Below, piece after piece: positions 55,117-63,825 of a stretch of DNA of 64,000 nucleotides. The translations under genes and the position numbers were made by a program. This DNA comes from Flavobacteriales bacterium (lineage in GTDB: Bacteria > Bacteroidota > Bacteroidia > Flavobacteriales_D > CAJJDF01). The DNA lies in assembly GCA_018609055.1 (NCBI GenBank), contig JABAYJ010000004.1, forward strand, positions 1 through 64,000, written 5' to 3'. Under the pieces are notes generated by a model, which did no database searches, was not told where the DNA came from, and was given only the letters and a program-made list of their open reading frames with translations. How positions within the stretch are numbered: the first letter of the stretch is position 1; every line of letters starts with the position of its first letter.

Positions 55117-56100
55117 TTATTTAATGTATTTATCGAAGCTATAATGATCAACTTCGGAAAGTTCGTTTTTAGACAAAGATTTAAAAAAATCATAAGTAAG
55201 TTGAAGTCCTTCTTCTCTATTTACTTTTGGTTCCCAGTTTAATATCGCTTTAGCTTTTGTAATGTCTGGTCTTCTCTTTTTAGGGTCGTTTTCAGGTAAA
55301 TCTTTATAAATTACCTTTTGTGATGTACCTGTAAGTTTTATAATTTCTTCTGCAAATTCGCCAATTGTAATTTCATCAGGATTACCAACATTAACTGGCT
55401 CCGCATAATCGGAATGTAATAATCTACAAATCCCTTCTACCAAATCATCTACATAACAAAAAGAACGTGTTTGGCTTCCATCACCAAAAACTGTTAAGTC
55501 TTCTCCTCTAAGTGCTTGACCAATAAAAGCAGGTAAAACTCTTCCGTCATTTAATCTCATTCTTGGACCGTAAGTATTAAAAATCCTTACAATACGAGTT
55601 TCAACTTTGTGAAATCTATGGTAAGCCATTGTGATCGCTTCCTGAAATCTTTTAGCTTCATCATATACGCCTCTTGGACCAATAGGATTAACATTCCCCC
55701 AATATTCTTCTGTTTGCGGATGCACTTCTGGATCTCCATAAACCTCAGATGTACTAGCGATAAGCATTCTGGCATTTTTTGCTTTTGCTAACCCTAGTAG
55801 ATTATGAGTTCCTAGCGAACCAACTTTAAGAGTTTGGATAGGAATTTTTAAATAATCAATCGGACTTGCTGGCGAAGCAAAGTGAAGTATATAGTCCAAC
55901 TCTCCAGATACGTGTATGTAATTGGAGATATCATGATTATGAAATTCAAAATGCTCTAAAGGAAATAAATGCTCTATATTCTTTAATCTTCCTGTGATTA
56001 GATTATCCATGGCTATAACATGATATCCATCTTTAATGAACCTATCACACAAGTGAGAACCTAAAAAACCTGCTGCTCCTGTTATTAAAACTCTTTTCAT
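55117..56100 (-). CDS. UDP-glucuronate decarboxylase (UXS)-like SDR protein
   Basis: The 327-residue extended SDR has [18 protein letters not shown], a catalytic YxxxK in GVYDEAKRF, and the [13 protein letters not shown] and [10 protein letters not shown] motifs typical of UDP-xylose synthase. It would convert the UDP-glucuronate made by the adjacent dehydrogenase to UDP-xylose. It starts 9 bp after the Ugd gene's stop codon. Confidence 0.88.
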   Translation of the reverse strand: MKRVLITGAAGFLGSHLCDRFIKDGYHVIAMDNLITGRLKNIEHLFPLEHFEFHNHDISNYIHVSGELDYILHFASPASPIDYLKIPIQTLKVGSLGTHNLLGLAKAKNARMLIASTSEVYGDPEVHPQTEEYWGNVNPIGPRGVYDEAKRFQEAITMAYHRFHKVETRIVRIFNTYGPRMRLNDGRVLPAFIGQALRGEDLTVFGDGSQTRSFCYVDDLVEGICRLLHSDYAEPVNVGNPDEITIGEFAEEIIKLTGTSQKVIYKDLPENDPKKRRPDITKAKAILNWEPKVNREEGLQLTYDFFKSLSKNELSEVDHYSFDKYIK

Positions 56101-56109
56101 CTATTTTCT

Positions 56110-57423
56110 TTAGTTTATTGTTTCTCTACCAATACTTTGGTATCTCATTCCCAGTTTTTTCATATCTTCTAAATCATAAAGATTTCTTCCGTCAAAAATA
56201 ACATTGTCATTCAATAATTCTTTTACTTTAGCAAAATCAGGAGTTCTAAATACCTGCCATTCAGTAGCAATAATCAAAAAATCAGAATTTTCTAGAGCCT
56301 CATATTGATTATTACAGAAGGTAATTTTACTTCCATAAACTGCTTCTACATTCTCCATAGCTTCTGGATCAAATGCTTTAATAGTACATCCTAGCTCCAA
56401 TAAAGCATCAATGATATACAATGCTGGTGCCTCTCTGATGTCGTCTGTATCAGGTTTAAATGCTAATCCCCATAGAGCAATAGATTTTCCAGCTAAACTT
56501 TCACCATAAAAGCTTTTAATTTTATCTACTATGATAAGCTTCTGTCTTTCGTTTACTTCAATTACAGAATTAATAATCTTAAAATCATATCCATTATCTG
56601 CTCCCGACTTCAGTAGAGCTTGAACATCTTTTGGGAAACAACTCCCTCCATATCCAATTCCTGGAAATAAAAATCTATTCCCAATTCTTGCATCAGATCC
56701 AATTCCTTTTCTTACCATATCAACATCAGCACCTACGATTTCGCAAAAATTTGCAATTTCGTTCATGAATGTAATTTTGGTAGCCAAAAATGAATTAGCA
56801 GCATACTTTGTAAGCTCAGCAGATTTTTCATCCATAAAATATATTGGATTTCCCTGACGGACAAATGGCTTGTAAAGTTCTTCTAATATTTTTCTTGCTT
56901 TAGCAGATTCTGTTCCAATTACTACTCTATCTGGTTTTAAAAAATCACTTACAGCAAATCCTTCTCTTAAAAACTCTGGATTTGAAACTACATCAAAACT
57001 AACAGTAGTGTTTTTAGCTATTGCTTCTTTAACCAACTCAGCTGTACCTACTGGCACAGTACTTTTATCAATTATTACTTTATAGTCTTTAATTGTTTTT
57101 CCTAAATGATCAGCAACACCAAGAATGTATGATAAATCTGCCGAACCATCTTCTCCTGGAGGAGTTGGCAATGCTAAAAAAATGATTTCAGCATTTTCTA
57201 TTGCAGAATCAATATCAGTAGAAAATTTTAATCTTCCTTGCTTTTGATTTCTTTCGAATAAAACATCTAATTGAGGCTCATAAATTGGAACTTCTCCATT
57301 TATCATCCTTTCAACTTTATTCTCGTCTATATCTACACAAACTACATTATTACCTGTTTCGGCAAAACATGTTCCTGTTACTAAACCTACATAACCAGTA
57401 CCTATTACTGCTATATTCTTCAT
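56110..57423 (-). CDS. UDP-glucose 6-dehydrogenase
   Basis: The enzyme makes UDP-glucuronate from UDP-glucose and NAD. The 437-residue product has the Rossmann motif VIGTGYVGLVTGTCFAE, the catalytic cysteine in GIGYGGSCFPKDVQAL, and a C-terminal SIALWGLAFKPDTDDIREAP stretch. It starts 7 bp after the WbpE-like gene and is followed by the UXS gene, which uses its product. Confidence 0.93.
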   Translation of the reverse strand: MKNIAVIGTGYVGLVTGTCFAETGNNVVCVDIDENKVERMINGEVPIYEPQLDVLFERNQKQGRLKFSTDIDSAIENAEIIFLALPTPPGEDGSADLSYILGVADHLGKTIKDYKVIIDKSTVPVGTAELVKEAIAKNTTVSFDVVSNPEFLREGFAVSDFLKPDRVVIGTESAKARKILEELYKPFVRQGNPIYFMDEKSAELTKYAANSFLATKITFMNEIANFCEIVGADVDMVRKGIGSDARIGNRFLFPGIGYGGSCFPKDVQALLKSGADNGYDFKIINSVIEVNERQKLIIVDKIKSFYGESLAGKSIALWGLAFKPDTDDIREAPALYIIDALLELGCTIKAFDPEAMENVEAVYGSKITFCNNQYEALENSDFLIIATEWQVFRTPDFAKVKELLNDNVIFDGRNLYDLEDMKKLGMRYQSIGRETIN

Positions 57424-57430
57424 TGTATAT

Positions 57431-58558
57431 TTATTTAAATTCTTTAACTGTTTTAGTTATATAAATCAGTTCTTCTTCTGTTAGTTCGGTATGCATTGGA
57501 AGTGAGATTACCGATTTACACAAATCAATAGTATTTTCAAAATCACTGTCCTTGTATAAACTAGCATCAGAATAAGCTTTTTGATGGTGCAATGGAACAG
57601 GATAATATATCATTGCTGGAACTCCCTTGCCTGATAAAAAGCTTCTTAGTTCATCTCTATCAACACCTTTAGTTTTTAAAGTATATTGGTGGAAAACATG
57701 AGTTGATTTAGGATCTCTGAATGGAGTTTCTAACCATTCTACATCAGAAAAAGCATTGTCATAAAAATCTGCAGCTATATTTCTGTTTTTAATATATGTG
57801 TCTAAATGAGGAAGTTTTGCTCTTAAAACGGTAGCTTGAATACTATCTAACCTAGAATTGACACCAACTTTATCGTGGTAATACTGTTTACTTTGACCAT
57901 GATTAGCAATCATTTTTGCTGCTACAGCTAGCTCATCATTATTTGTGAAAATCGCTCCACCATCCCCATAACAACCAAGGTTTTTAGAAGGAAAAAACGA
58001 AGTTGTACCAAAATCTCCAATAGCACCAACAGTTTCAGTTGTTCCATCAGAAAAAGTATACTTAGCCCCTATTGCTTGTGCTGTATCTTCAATCACAAAC
58101 AAATTATGCTCTTTAGCAATTTTCATCACCTCTTCCATATTAGCTGATTGTCCATACAAATGAACTGGCACAATTGCTTTAGTTCTTGGCGTAATAGCGT
58201 TTCTTATCGCATCAGGATTTATGTTAAAAGTTTTTGGATCGGCTTCGACTAATATTGGTTTAAGATTAAGTAAACCTATTACTTCGACAGTAGCCACATA
58301 TGTAAAATTAGCAGTTATCACTTCATCTCCTGGCTTTAAGCCTAAGGCCATCATTGCTATTTGCAGAGCATCTGTTCCATTTGCACAAGGAATTACATGC
58401 TTCACATTTAGATATTGCTCCAATTCTTGTTTGAATGAAGCTACTTCTGGACCATTAATATACTTAGAAGAGCGAACTACTTCTAAAATAGAATTGTCTA
58501 TTTGTTCTTTTATTTTTTCGTATTGACCTAAAAGATCAACCATTTGAATGTTTTCCAT
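57431..58558 (-). CDS. DegT/DnrJ aminotransferase (WbpE-like)
   Basis: The PLP enzyme would transfer an amino group to the 3-keto sugar formed by WbpB. The 375-residue product has the IEDTAQAIGAKY stretch and the PLP lysine K192 in FFPSKNLGCYGDGGA. It matches WbpE-like aminotransferases of UDP-GlcNAc3NAcA synthesis. It is the first gene of the nucleotide-sugar operon. Confidence 0.88.
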   Translation of the reverse strand: MENIQMVDLLGQYEKIKEQIDNSILEVVRSSKYINGPEVASFKQELEQYLNVKHVIPCANGTDALQIAMMALGLKPGDEVITANFTYVATVEVIGLLNLKPILVEADPKTFNINPDAIRNAITPRTKAIVPVHLYGQSANMEEVMKIAKEHNLFVIEDTAQAIGAKYTFSDGTTETVGAIGDFGTTSFFPSKNLGCYGDGGAIFTNNDELAVAAKMIANHGQSKQYYHDKVGVNSRLDSIQATVLRAKLPHLDTYIKNRNIAADFYDNAFSDVEWLETPFRDPKSTHVFHQYTLKTKGVDRDELRSFLSGKGVPAMIYYPVPLHHQKAYSDASLYKDSDFENTIDLCKSVISLPMHTELTEEELIYITKTVKEFK

Positions 58559-58578
58559 ACAGGCAAAATTATAAGAGA

Positions 58579-58586
58579 CAAATATA
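58579..58586 (-). promoter_or_regulatory. Candidate -7 element of the nucleotide-sugar operon (TATATTTG)
   Basis: TATATTTG on the minus strand lies 20 nt upstream of the WbpE-like ATG, giving a short leader. A second match, TAATTTTG at 58571-58564, would give a nearly leaderless transcript. No TTG lies at standard -33 spacing for either. Confidence 0.45.
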
Positions 58587-58606
58587 CTTAATTAATTCAA
58601 CATCAT

Positions 58607-58635
58607 TTAGCTTAAAATTAGAGTGTTTAAGCTAA
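58607..58635. promoter_or_regulatory. 10-bp inverted repeat upstream of the nucleotide-sugar operon
   Basis: TTAGCTTAAA (58607-58616) and TTTAAGCTAA (58626-58635) form a perfect 10-bp inverted repeat with a 9-nt centre. It is followed on the plus strand by T residues, but no plus-strand gene ends here. It may be an operator for the operon or the terminator of the 58653 gene. Confidence 0.4.
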
Positions 58636-58652
58636 TTTTTAACAAGAAAAAA

Positions 58653-58883
58653 TTATTTTGATTTTTGATTTTTCTTAGATGGAAAAATCAGACTAATTGT
58701 AACTCCTACTGCAATTAATATTGCCAAGCCATGCATAACAAGGTCAAGCCAATCCATAAGTTTCATTTCAACTGCACCTCCTATAACCCAATTAATTTTA
58801 CCAAATAAATGAGGCTCGTTTAAAGGAGAGAATCCTAGAAAAAATCCTGCAATTATGAATAAATATTTACTTTCCTTTTTCAT
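58653..58883 (-). CDS. Small membrane protein, unknown function
   Basis: The 76-residue protein has two hydrophobic helices (about 7-22 and 46-66) and a basic tail. No family was recognised. Its ATG overlaps the rhodanese stop codon by 1 bp, so it is translationally coupled to that gene. Confidence 0.6.
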   Translation of the reverse strand: MKKESKYLFIIAGFFLGFSPLNEPHLFGKINWVIGGAVEMKLMDWLDLVMHGLAILIAVGVTISLIFPSKKNQKSK

Positions 58884-59311
58884 TACTTTACAGAAGGAAG
58901 ATTATTATTTTTCCACGCTCCAAAACCACCAAGCATATTGTACATGGTATTAAAGCCTTTACCAGTTAATTTTGACATAGCTTTTGATGAACGACCTCCA
59001 GATGCACAATGAATTAATAAGGTTTTAGATTTATTTAATTCCAGAACATCATCCATAAAATTAGTTGAGAAAAAATCGATATTAACTGCATCCTCAAGGT
59101 GTCCAGCATTGTATTCATCTGCTGTCCTTACATCTAAAATAATTGAATTTTCACTTATTAATTTTTGAAATTCTAGCACAGATATATCTTTAGCAATTTG
59201 CTCATTTACTGAAATAGTGCTGTCGACTTTTTCAACTTCTTCATTTAGTTGGCAAGACATAACTACCAAAACTAATGTAATACATACCGAAAGAGATTTA
59301 ACTATTTTCAT
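58883..59311 (-). CDS. Rhodanese-like domain lipoprotein
   Basis: The 142-residue protein has a lipoprotein signal peptide (VVMSC, C20) and a rhodanese domain with the active-site loop HCASGGRSSKA (C102) and LDVRTADEYNAGHLEDAVN. It would transfer sulfur or act in thiol chemistry in the periplasm. Start and stop codons overlap its neighbours by 1 bp on each side, so the DUF983, rhodanese and small membrane protein genes are coupled. Confidence 0.85.
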   Translation of the reverse strand: MKIVKSLSVCITLVLVVMSCQLNEEVEKVDSTISVNEQIAKDISVLEFQKLISENSIILDVRTADEYNAGHLEDAVNIDFFSTNFMDDVLELNKSKTLLIHCASGGRSSKAMSKLTGKGFNTMYNMLGGFGAWKNNNLPSVK

Positions 59312-59685
59312 TATTTTGTTTTTTTATATTTAATAAACATGTTAGCCCAAATTATTTTAGACAAATCATAGATAAAAGGCCCCAACAAAACCATTGCAAT
59401 ACCAATCATCAAGATATAGATAAAGGTTGTAGGATTAGGATAGAGCCAATATGTAAGTAAAAAAACTGCAATAAACATTGCAACACCAATACCATAAGAA
59501 ACATACATTGCTCCATAATAAAACCCCGGCTCCTTAGAAAAAGATACAGAACAATTAGAACATGTATCATGAATTTTTCCTGTATTCCTTAAATCGTATG
59601 GATTAGAAATGAAGAAGTCACCTTCTTGACAGGCTGGACATTTTCTTTTTAAAATGCTGTATAATTTACTTCCCTTTTTTATCAT
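59311..59685 (-). CDS. DUF983 family membrane protein
   Basis: The 124-residue protein has two CxxC pairs near the N-terminus (CPAC, CSNC), the GDFF and PGFYYGAMYVSYG motifs of DUF983 and two membrane helices (about 55-78 and 85-105). Its function is unknown. The ATG at 59685 is preferred over a TTG five codons upstream. Confidence 0.85.
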   Translation of the reverse strand: MIKKGSKLYSILKRKCPACQEGDFFISNPYDLRNTGKIHDTCSNCSVSFSKEPGFYYGAMYVSYGIGVAMFIAVFLLTYWLYPNPTTFIYILMIGIAMVLLGPFIYDLSKIIWANMFIKYKKTK

Positions 59686-59736
59686 AAGTAAAAGTAACAA
59701 GAAATTTGATTTGATTATGTAACAATTACTACAAAC

Positions 59737-60408
59737 TTATTTTTTACTTGCTATTGTCATTTCTCTTTTACCTGGTGGTCCTTGAACACATTCTACAACA
59801 AAACCAACAGATTTTAAATCTCTCTTGAATTGACCCATTGCACAATAAGTGACTAGCTTACCTCCATGGTTAATTAAACTAAACAGATTTTCAAAAATTG
59901 ACCTATCCCACATCTCAATCTGAGCTCTCGGACCAAAAGCATCATAATAAACAAGATCAAAATTATGTTCACTTTGAAAGTTTTGAATCCTAATATTCTT
60001 TTTAGTAATGGAAAAACTATCATTTATTTGACTTGGTATTTCCCAATCACATTTATGAATATTCATAAATTCATCTTCAGATAAATACTTGTTTTCAGAT
60101 AGATAATTAAGCTTATTTATTAAATCCATACCTAGTGGAATTGTTTCTAAACCAATATAATTTATTACAATACTATTTTCTTTAGCATAGTTATTTGTAA
60201 GAATAGCGTTCAATCCAGTACCGAAACCAACTTCTAAAATATTGATATCCGATTTATCAATTAGCTTAATACCATTATCAATAAAAACGTGATTAGCCTC
60301 CTGAACTGCTCCATGAGTTGAATGGTAAGTCTCATCTAAACTTTCATTATACAATGTGTGAGACCCATCCTTAGTTTCTTGTATTAAAATTCCTTTTTTC
60401 ATATCCAT
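59737..60408 (-). CDS. mnmD: tRNA 5-methylaminomethyl-2-thiouridine methyltransferase (MnmD)
   Basis: The stand-alone methyltransferase completes mnm5s2U at tRNA wobble positions; it lacks the MnmC oxidase domain. The 223-residue product has DGSHTLYNESLDETYHSTHGA, the SAM motif ILEVGFGTGLNAIL, YYDAFGPRAQIEMW and the PPGKREM signature at the C-terminus. The start may be the first ATG or a second ATG two codons later. The ATG follows immediately after the T run of a strong terminator at 60413-60444, with no room for a promoter. Confidence 0.92.
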   Translation of the reverse strand: MDMKKGILIQETKDGSHTLYNESLDETYHSTHGAVQEANHVFIDNGIKLIDKSDINILEVGFGTGLNAILTNNYAKENSIVINYIGLETIPLGMDLINKLNYLSENKYLSEDEFMNIHKCDWEIPSQINDSFSITKKNIRIQNFQSEHNFDLVYYDAFGPRAQIEMWDRSIFENLFSLINHGGKLVTYCAMGQFKRDLKSVGFVVECVQGPPGKREMTIASKK

Positions 60409-60412
60409 AAAA

Positions 60413-60444
60413 AAGCCCTGATAACAATATTGTTATCAGGGCTT
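60413..60444 (-). terminator. Perfect 32-nt palindromic terminator downstream of the PorE-like gene
   Basis: AAGCCCTGATAACAAT and its exact complement form a 16-bp stem, followed on the minus strand by TTTTTT and then the mnmD ATG. Confidence 0.85.
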
Positions 60445-60465
60445 AATTTTTAAATTATATTAGTA

Positions 60466-62757
60466 TTAAAAACTATTAGTACTACTGTTTTTAACGTTTC
60501 CTCCTCCAGATACAATTCTGAATTCAGTTCGTCTGTTCAACTGGTGTAATTCTTCTGAACAATCAGAATCATTAGTTGACTCACAAGGACAGTTTTTCAA
60601 CAATCTTGATTCACCATAACCTCTTCCGTTAATTCTACTAGGATCAATTCCTTTTTTGATTACGTAAGCTCTTGCCGCTTTAGCTCTTCTATCAGATAGT
60701 GCAACATTGTATGCAATAGTTGCTCTACAATCTGTGTGAGATCCAATTTCAACAACAATGTCTGGATTATCTTTCATACACTGAACTAACTTATCTAATT
60801 CTACTGCTGCATCAGCTCTAATATTAGATTTGTTAAAATCATATAATATTGGATTAATTTGACAGAAATTACCTGCATCACTTAATGCAACTGCTCCACC
60901 CAAAAATGTATTTAAGTTTACAACTCCTGGTTGAATGATTGCGTGTTTGAAATCAATAGTTTTTGGGAAAAATCCATTTTTTTTAAGAGTTATTTCATAA
61001 TCAAGAACTCCTCCTGGACAAGAAACATTATCTAATGGATCAACAAACTGTCCTTTAGCATCTGTTTTTACAGTTCTTACTGCACCAGTCTTTTTATCTC
61101 TGATCATTACAGATACTCCTGATAATGGCTCCCCACTTATTGCGTCAATAGCAGATCCTGAAAGACTACATTCTGGTTCTTTCAAGTATACATCAGCATC
61201 TTCAATATTTACTCCTTCAGCATCTTCTGTATCGAATTCATAATCAGAAATTTTAGTCCATTCTGGCTTCATTCCTTCAACTCTATATTTACCATAAGGT
61301 GCGTTTTCAAATTCATAACATCCTGATTGAGATAATGTTTTCTCAAATGTTTCTCCAGTTTCAGTATTTACTAACTTAACTGTAGTGCCTTGTATAACTT
61401 CTTTACCTTGAGTTTTAGCACATCCTCTGATAGTGTAAAATTTAGGTTTGAAAGGAATTAACATTTTAAATCTGTAGATATCATCATTTGATAGTTTCGA
61501 ACCGTCTCCTGTTCTGTTTGAAGAAAAATAACCTTCAGTTTGTGCTTGATTAATAATTAAACCAAAATCATCATGATTTGTATTTAATGGAAACATCATG
61601 TTTTCAGGCTCATCAAAAGAAGATTCGGTCTTAGCAGTTGCTCTATAAACGTCTAATCCTCCTAAACCAGCAAATCCATCAGTAGAGAAATACAAAGTCC
61701 CATCTTTACCTATGAAAGGGAACATTTCTCTTCCTTCAGTGTTTACATCTTTTAAGTTCATTGGTTTAGACCAGTTAGAACCGTCTAATTTAGACATCCA
61801 AATATCAGTTTCACCTAAAGAACCAGGCATATCTGATGTGAAATACATAGTTTTTCCATCTTCAGTAACACTTGCTTGTCCTAAAGAATACATATCACTA
61901 TTGTATGGGAAATTCATTAATTCACCCCATTTACCATTTGAATCTCTTTTTGCAATAAATAATTTAATATTATTATGTCTTGCAGAATCTAATCCTTTCT
62001 TTTTGTCAATATAATTACTTCTTGACAAATACATTACGTCACCATTGTTACTAAAAGAGATAGGTCCTTCATGATACTTAGATTTGATACCCTTATCAAA
62101 TTTCTTGACACTAACATTTTCACCATCTCCACCAATATTTGCCGTGTAAACATCTAAGAAGTTTGAACCTTCCCATTGAAACTGTGGACTAAATGCTCCT
62201 GTATTCTGTGTTCTTGCTGATGCAAAAACAACTGAAGTTTGACCATCTTTAGTATAATAATTTGGAGCAAAATCAGAAGTTGGTGAGTTAACATCAAAAA
62301 TTGCAATACTATACTTGTTAGGCATAGACTTTAATTCTGAAACATAATCAGCATTTTCACCATGAGAAGCAGCAATTGTATTGTTTGGCGACTTAGACTT
62401 GAAAGTTGCCATTGCTTTATTTGCTTCATTATATTTCTCATTCAACTTAAGCATTTGAGCGAAATGATAAAAATCTTCAGCTTTTACTCCTGAGTGAGTT
62501 GATAATTTTCTGTACCATTTTTCAGCACTCTCAGAATCTCCAATTCTTCTGCATGATTCGGCTGCTCTTCTTATTTGATGATCAGTCGCATCACTTTTCT
62601 TTGCTAAATCTGTATAAAGCTCGGCTGCTCTTTCGTAAGCTAACATATCGAATTGCTTATCAGCAGTTCTTTCTTTCATCCCTTGGGCTTGAGATTGAAA
62701 ACCTAATGTTCCTACAAACAAAATTAGTAATAGGTTTTTGGTAAAATTCTTAATCAT
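60466..62757 (-). CDS. PorE-like OmpA family T9SS protein
   Basis: The 763-residue protein has a signal peptide (about 1-25), helical TPR-like repeats (about 30-135), a PD40/WD40-type propeller (about 150-435; TSDMPGSLGETDIWMSK) and two carboxypeptidase-regulatory-like domains (about 445-625). A C-terminal OmpA domain follows (about 645-755; YDFNKSNIRADAAVELDKL, GYGESRLL). This architecture is that of PorE, which links the T9SS to peptidoglycan. The PorP/SprF gene lies 45 bp upstream in the same operon, supporting the assignment. Other OmpA family proteins with this layout exist, so T9SS function is likely, not proven. Confidence 0.85.
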   Translation of the reverse strand: MIKNFTKNLLLILFVGTLGFQSQAQGMKERTADKQFDMLAYERAAELYTDLAKKSDATDHQIRRAAESCRRIGDSESAEKWYRKLSTHSGVKAEDFYHFAQMLKLNEKYNEANKAMATFKSKSPNNTIAASHGENADYVSELKSMPNKYSIAIFDVNSPTSDFAPNYYTKDGQTSVVFASARTQNTGAFSPQFQWEGSNFLDVYTANIGGDGENVSVKKFDKGIKSKYHEGPISFSNNGDVMYLSRSNYIDKKKGLDSARHNNIKLFIAKRDSNGKWGELMNFPYNSDMYSLGQASVTEDGKTMYFTSDMPGSLGETDIWMSKLDGSNWSKPMNLKDVNTEGREMFPFIGKDGTLYFSTDGFAGLGGLDVYRATAKTESSFDEPENMMFPLNTNHDDFGLIINQAQTEGYFSSNRTGDGSKLSNDDIYRFKMLIPFKPKFYTIRGCAKTQGKEVIQGTTVKLVNTETGETFEKTLSQSGCYEFENAPYGKYRVEGMKPEWTKISDYEFDTEDAEGVNIEDADVYLKEPECSLSGSAIDAISGEPLSGVSVMIRDKKTGAVRTVKTDAKGQFVDPLDNVSCPGGVLDYEITLKKNGFFPKTIDFKHAIIQPGVVNLNTFLGGAVALSDAGNFCQINPILYDFNKSNIRADAAVELDKLVQCMKDNPDIVVEIGSHTDCRATIAYNVALSDRRAKAARAYVIKKGIDPSRINGRGYGESRLLKNCPCESTNDSDCSEELHQLNRRTEFRIVSGGGNVKNSSTNSF

Positions 62758-62802
62758 AATCTTCTAATTAAATATCTGAGTAAATAGTTTTTTTTGTTCG
62801 GC

Positions 62803-63747
62803 TTAAAATAATCTTGGTGTTCTGAATCCTTTTCCTAAGAAATCTAAATCATAATTAATCATGATTTCGTGAGATCCAGTATTGTAATCTCCTAAATCTG
62901 ATAATGTATAATCATAAGCATAACCAGCTCTAAACTGAGGAGAAAAGTGGTATACAATATTTGCTATGAATGAATCATCAAATCTGTAACCTCCTCCAAT
63001 CCATAATTTATCATAAAACATGAAGTTTGCATTCACATCTAAAGATAGTGGTGCATCTTCTACTGCTTTCATAACAAATGAAGGAACTAAATCTACAACA
63101 CTATTTAACTTAATTGTTTTACCAGCAGTTAAAAAGAAGTGACGATTTTGAATTGATCGAATTCCATTAGTTGTTGAACCTTCAAATTGGTTTTGAATGA
63201 TTTTTGGTGCTGTTAATCCTACGTAATAGCTTTCTGAGTTTAAATAAATTCCGAATCCAAAGTTTGGCATTAACTGGTTTCTGATTGGTGTTGTGTATTT
63301 TACATCACTACCATCATCAACTCTTAAAGAACCAAAGCTTGCAGAAAACATATCTAATCCCCCTTTTACTCCAAAAGCTAATTTACTGTTGGCTGAAACA
63401 TTAAATCTGTAAGCAAGATCTCCGTAAAAAGATGTGTTTTTTGTAGGTCCTATTTCATCTTGGATGATAGACAACCCTAATGAGATTGCTTCGTTCTTTA
63501 GTGGAGAGTGTATCGACAATGTTGCCGTAGCTGGCGCTCCATCAATGTTTACCCATTGTTTTCTACCTAACATAGTTACACTTAAAGCTTCACGGCTTCC
63601 GGCAAATGCAGGGTTAACTGCTAATGGATTAAACATATACATTGAGTACTGAGCATCTTGCTGGGCACTAACTTCTTCAACTGAAAGGAAGGTAATTGAC
63701 AACATACTAAGTGCAATTAACTTGATATTAAATACAGTTTTTTTCAT
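62803..63747 (-). CDS. PorP/SprF family T9SS outer-membrane protein
   Basis: The 314-residue product has a signal peptide ending VSAQ, the family N-terminus QDAQYSMYMFNPLAVNPAFAGS, barrel strands and a C-terminal YDLDFLGKGFRTPRLF. With the PorE-like gene downstream it forms a PorP-PorE type pair. A complete promoter precedes it at 63769-63799. Confidence 0.9.
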   Translation of the reverse strand: MKKTVFNIKLIALSMLSITFLSVEEVSAQQDAQYSMYMFNPLAVNPAFAGSREALSVTMLGRKQWVNIDGAPATATLSIHSPLKNEAISLGLSIIQDEIGPTKNTSFYGDLAYRFNVSANSKLAFGVKGGLDMFSASFGSLRVDDGSDVKYTTPIRNQLMPNFGFGIYLNSESYYVGLTAPKIIQNQFEGSTTNGIRSIQNRHFFLTAGKTIKLNSVVDLVPSFVMKAVEDAPLSLDVNANFMFYDKLWIGGGYRFDDSFIANIVYHFSPQFRAGYAYDYTLSDLGDYNTGSHEIMINYDLDFLGKGFRTPRLF

Positions 63748-63768
63748 AATGAGGTTAAATTATTTTGA

Positions 63769-63799
63769 CAAATATATATCTAGTAAATGGTTTAAACAA
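63769..63799 (-). promoter_or_regulatory. Promoter of the PorP-PorE operon (TTG-N20-TATATTTG)
   Basis: Minus-strand TTG (63799-63797), 20-nt spacer and TATATTTG (63776-63769) match the Bacteroidota consensus. The expected start site near 63763 leaves a leader of about 15 nt to the ATG at 63747. Confidence 0.75.
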
Positions 63800-63825
63800 G
63801 GATTGGTCTTTGTTTTTTACTTATA

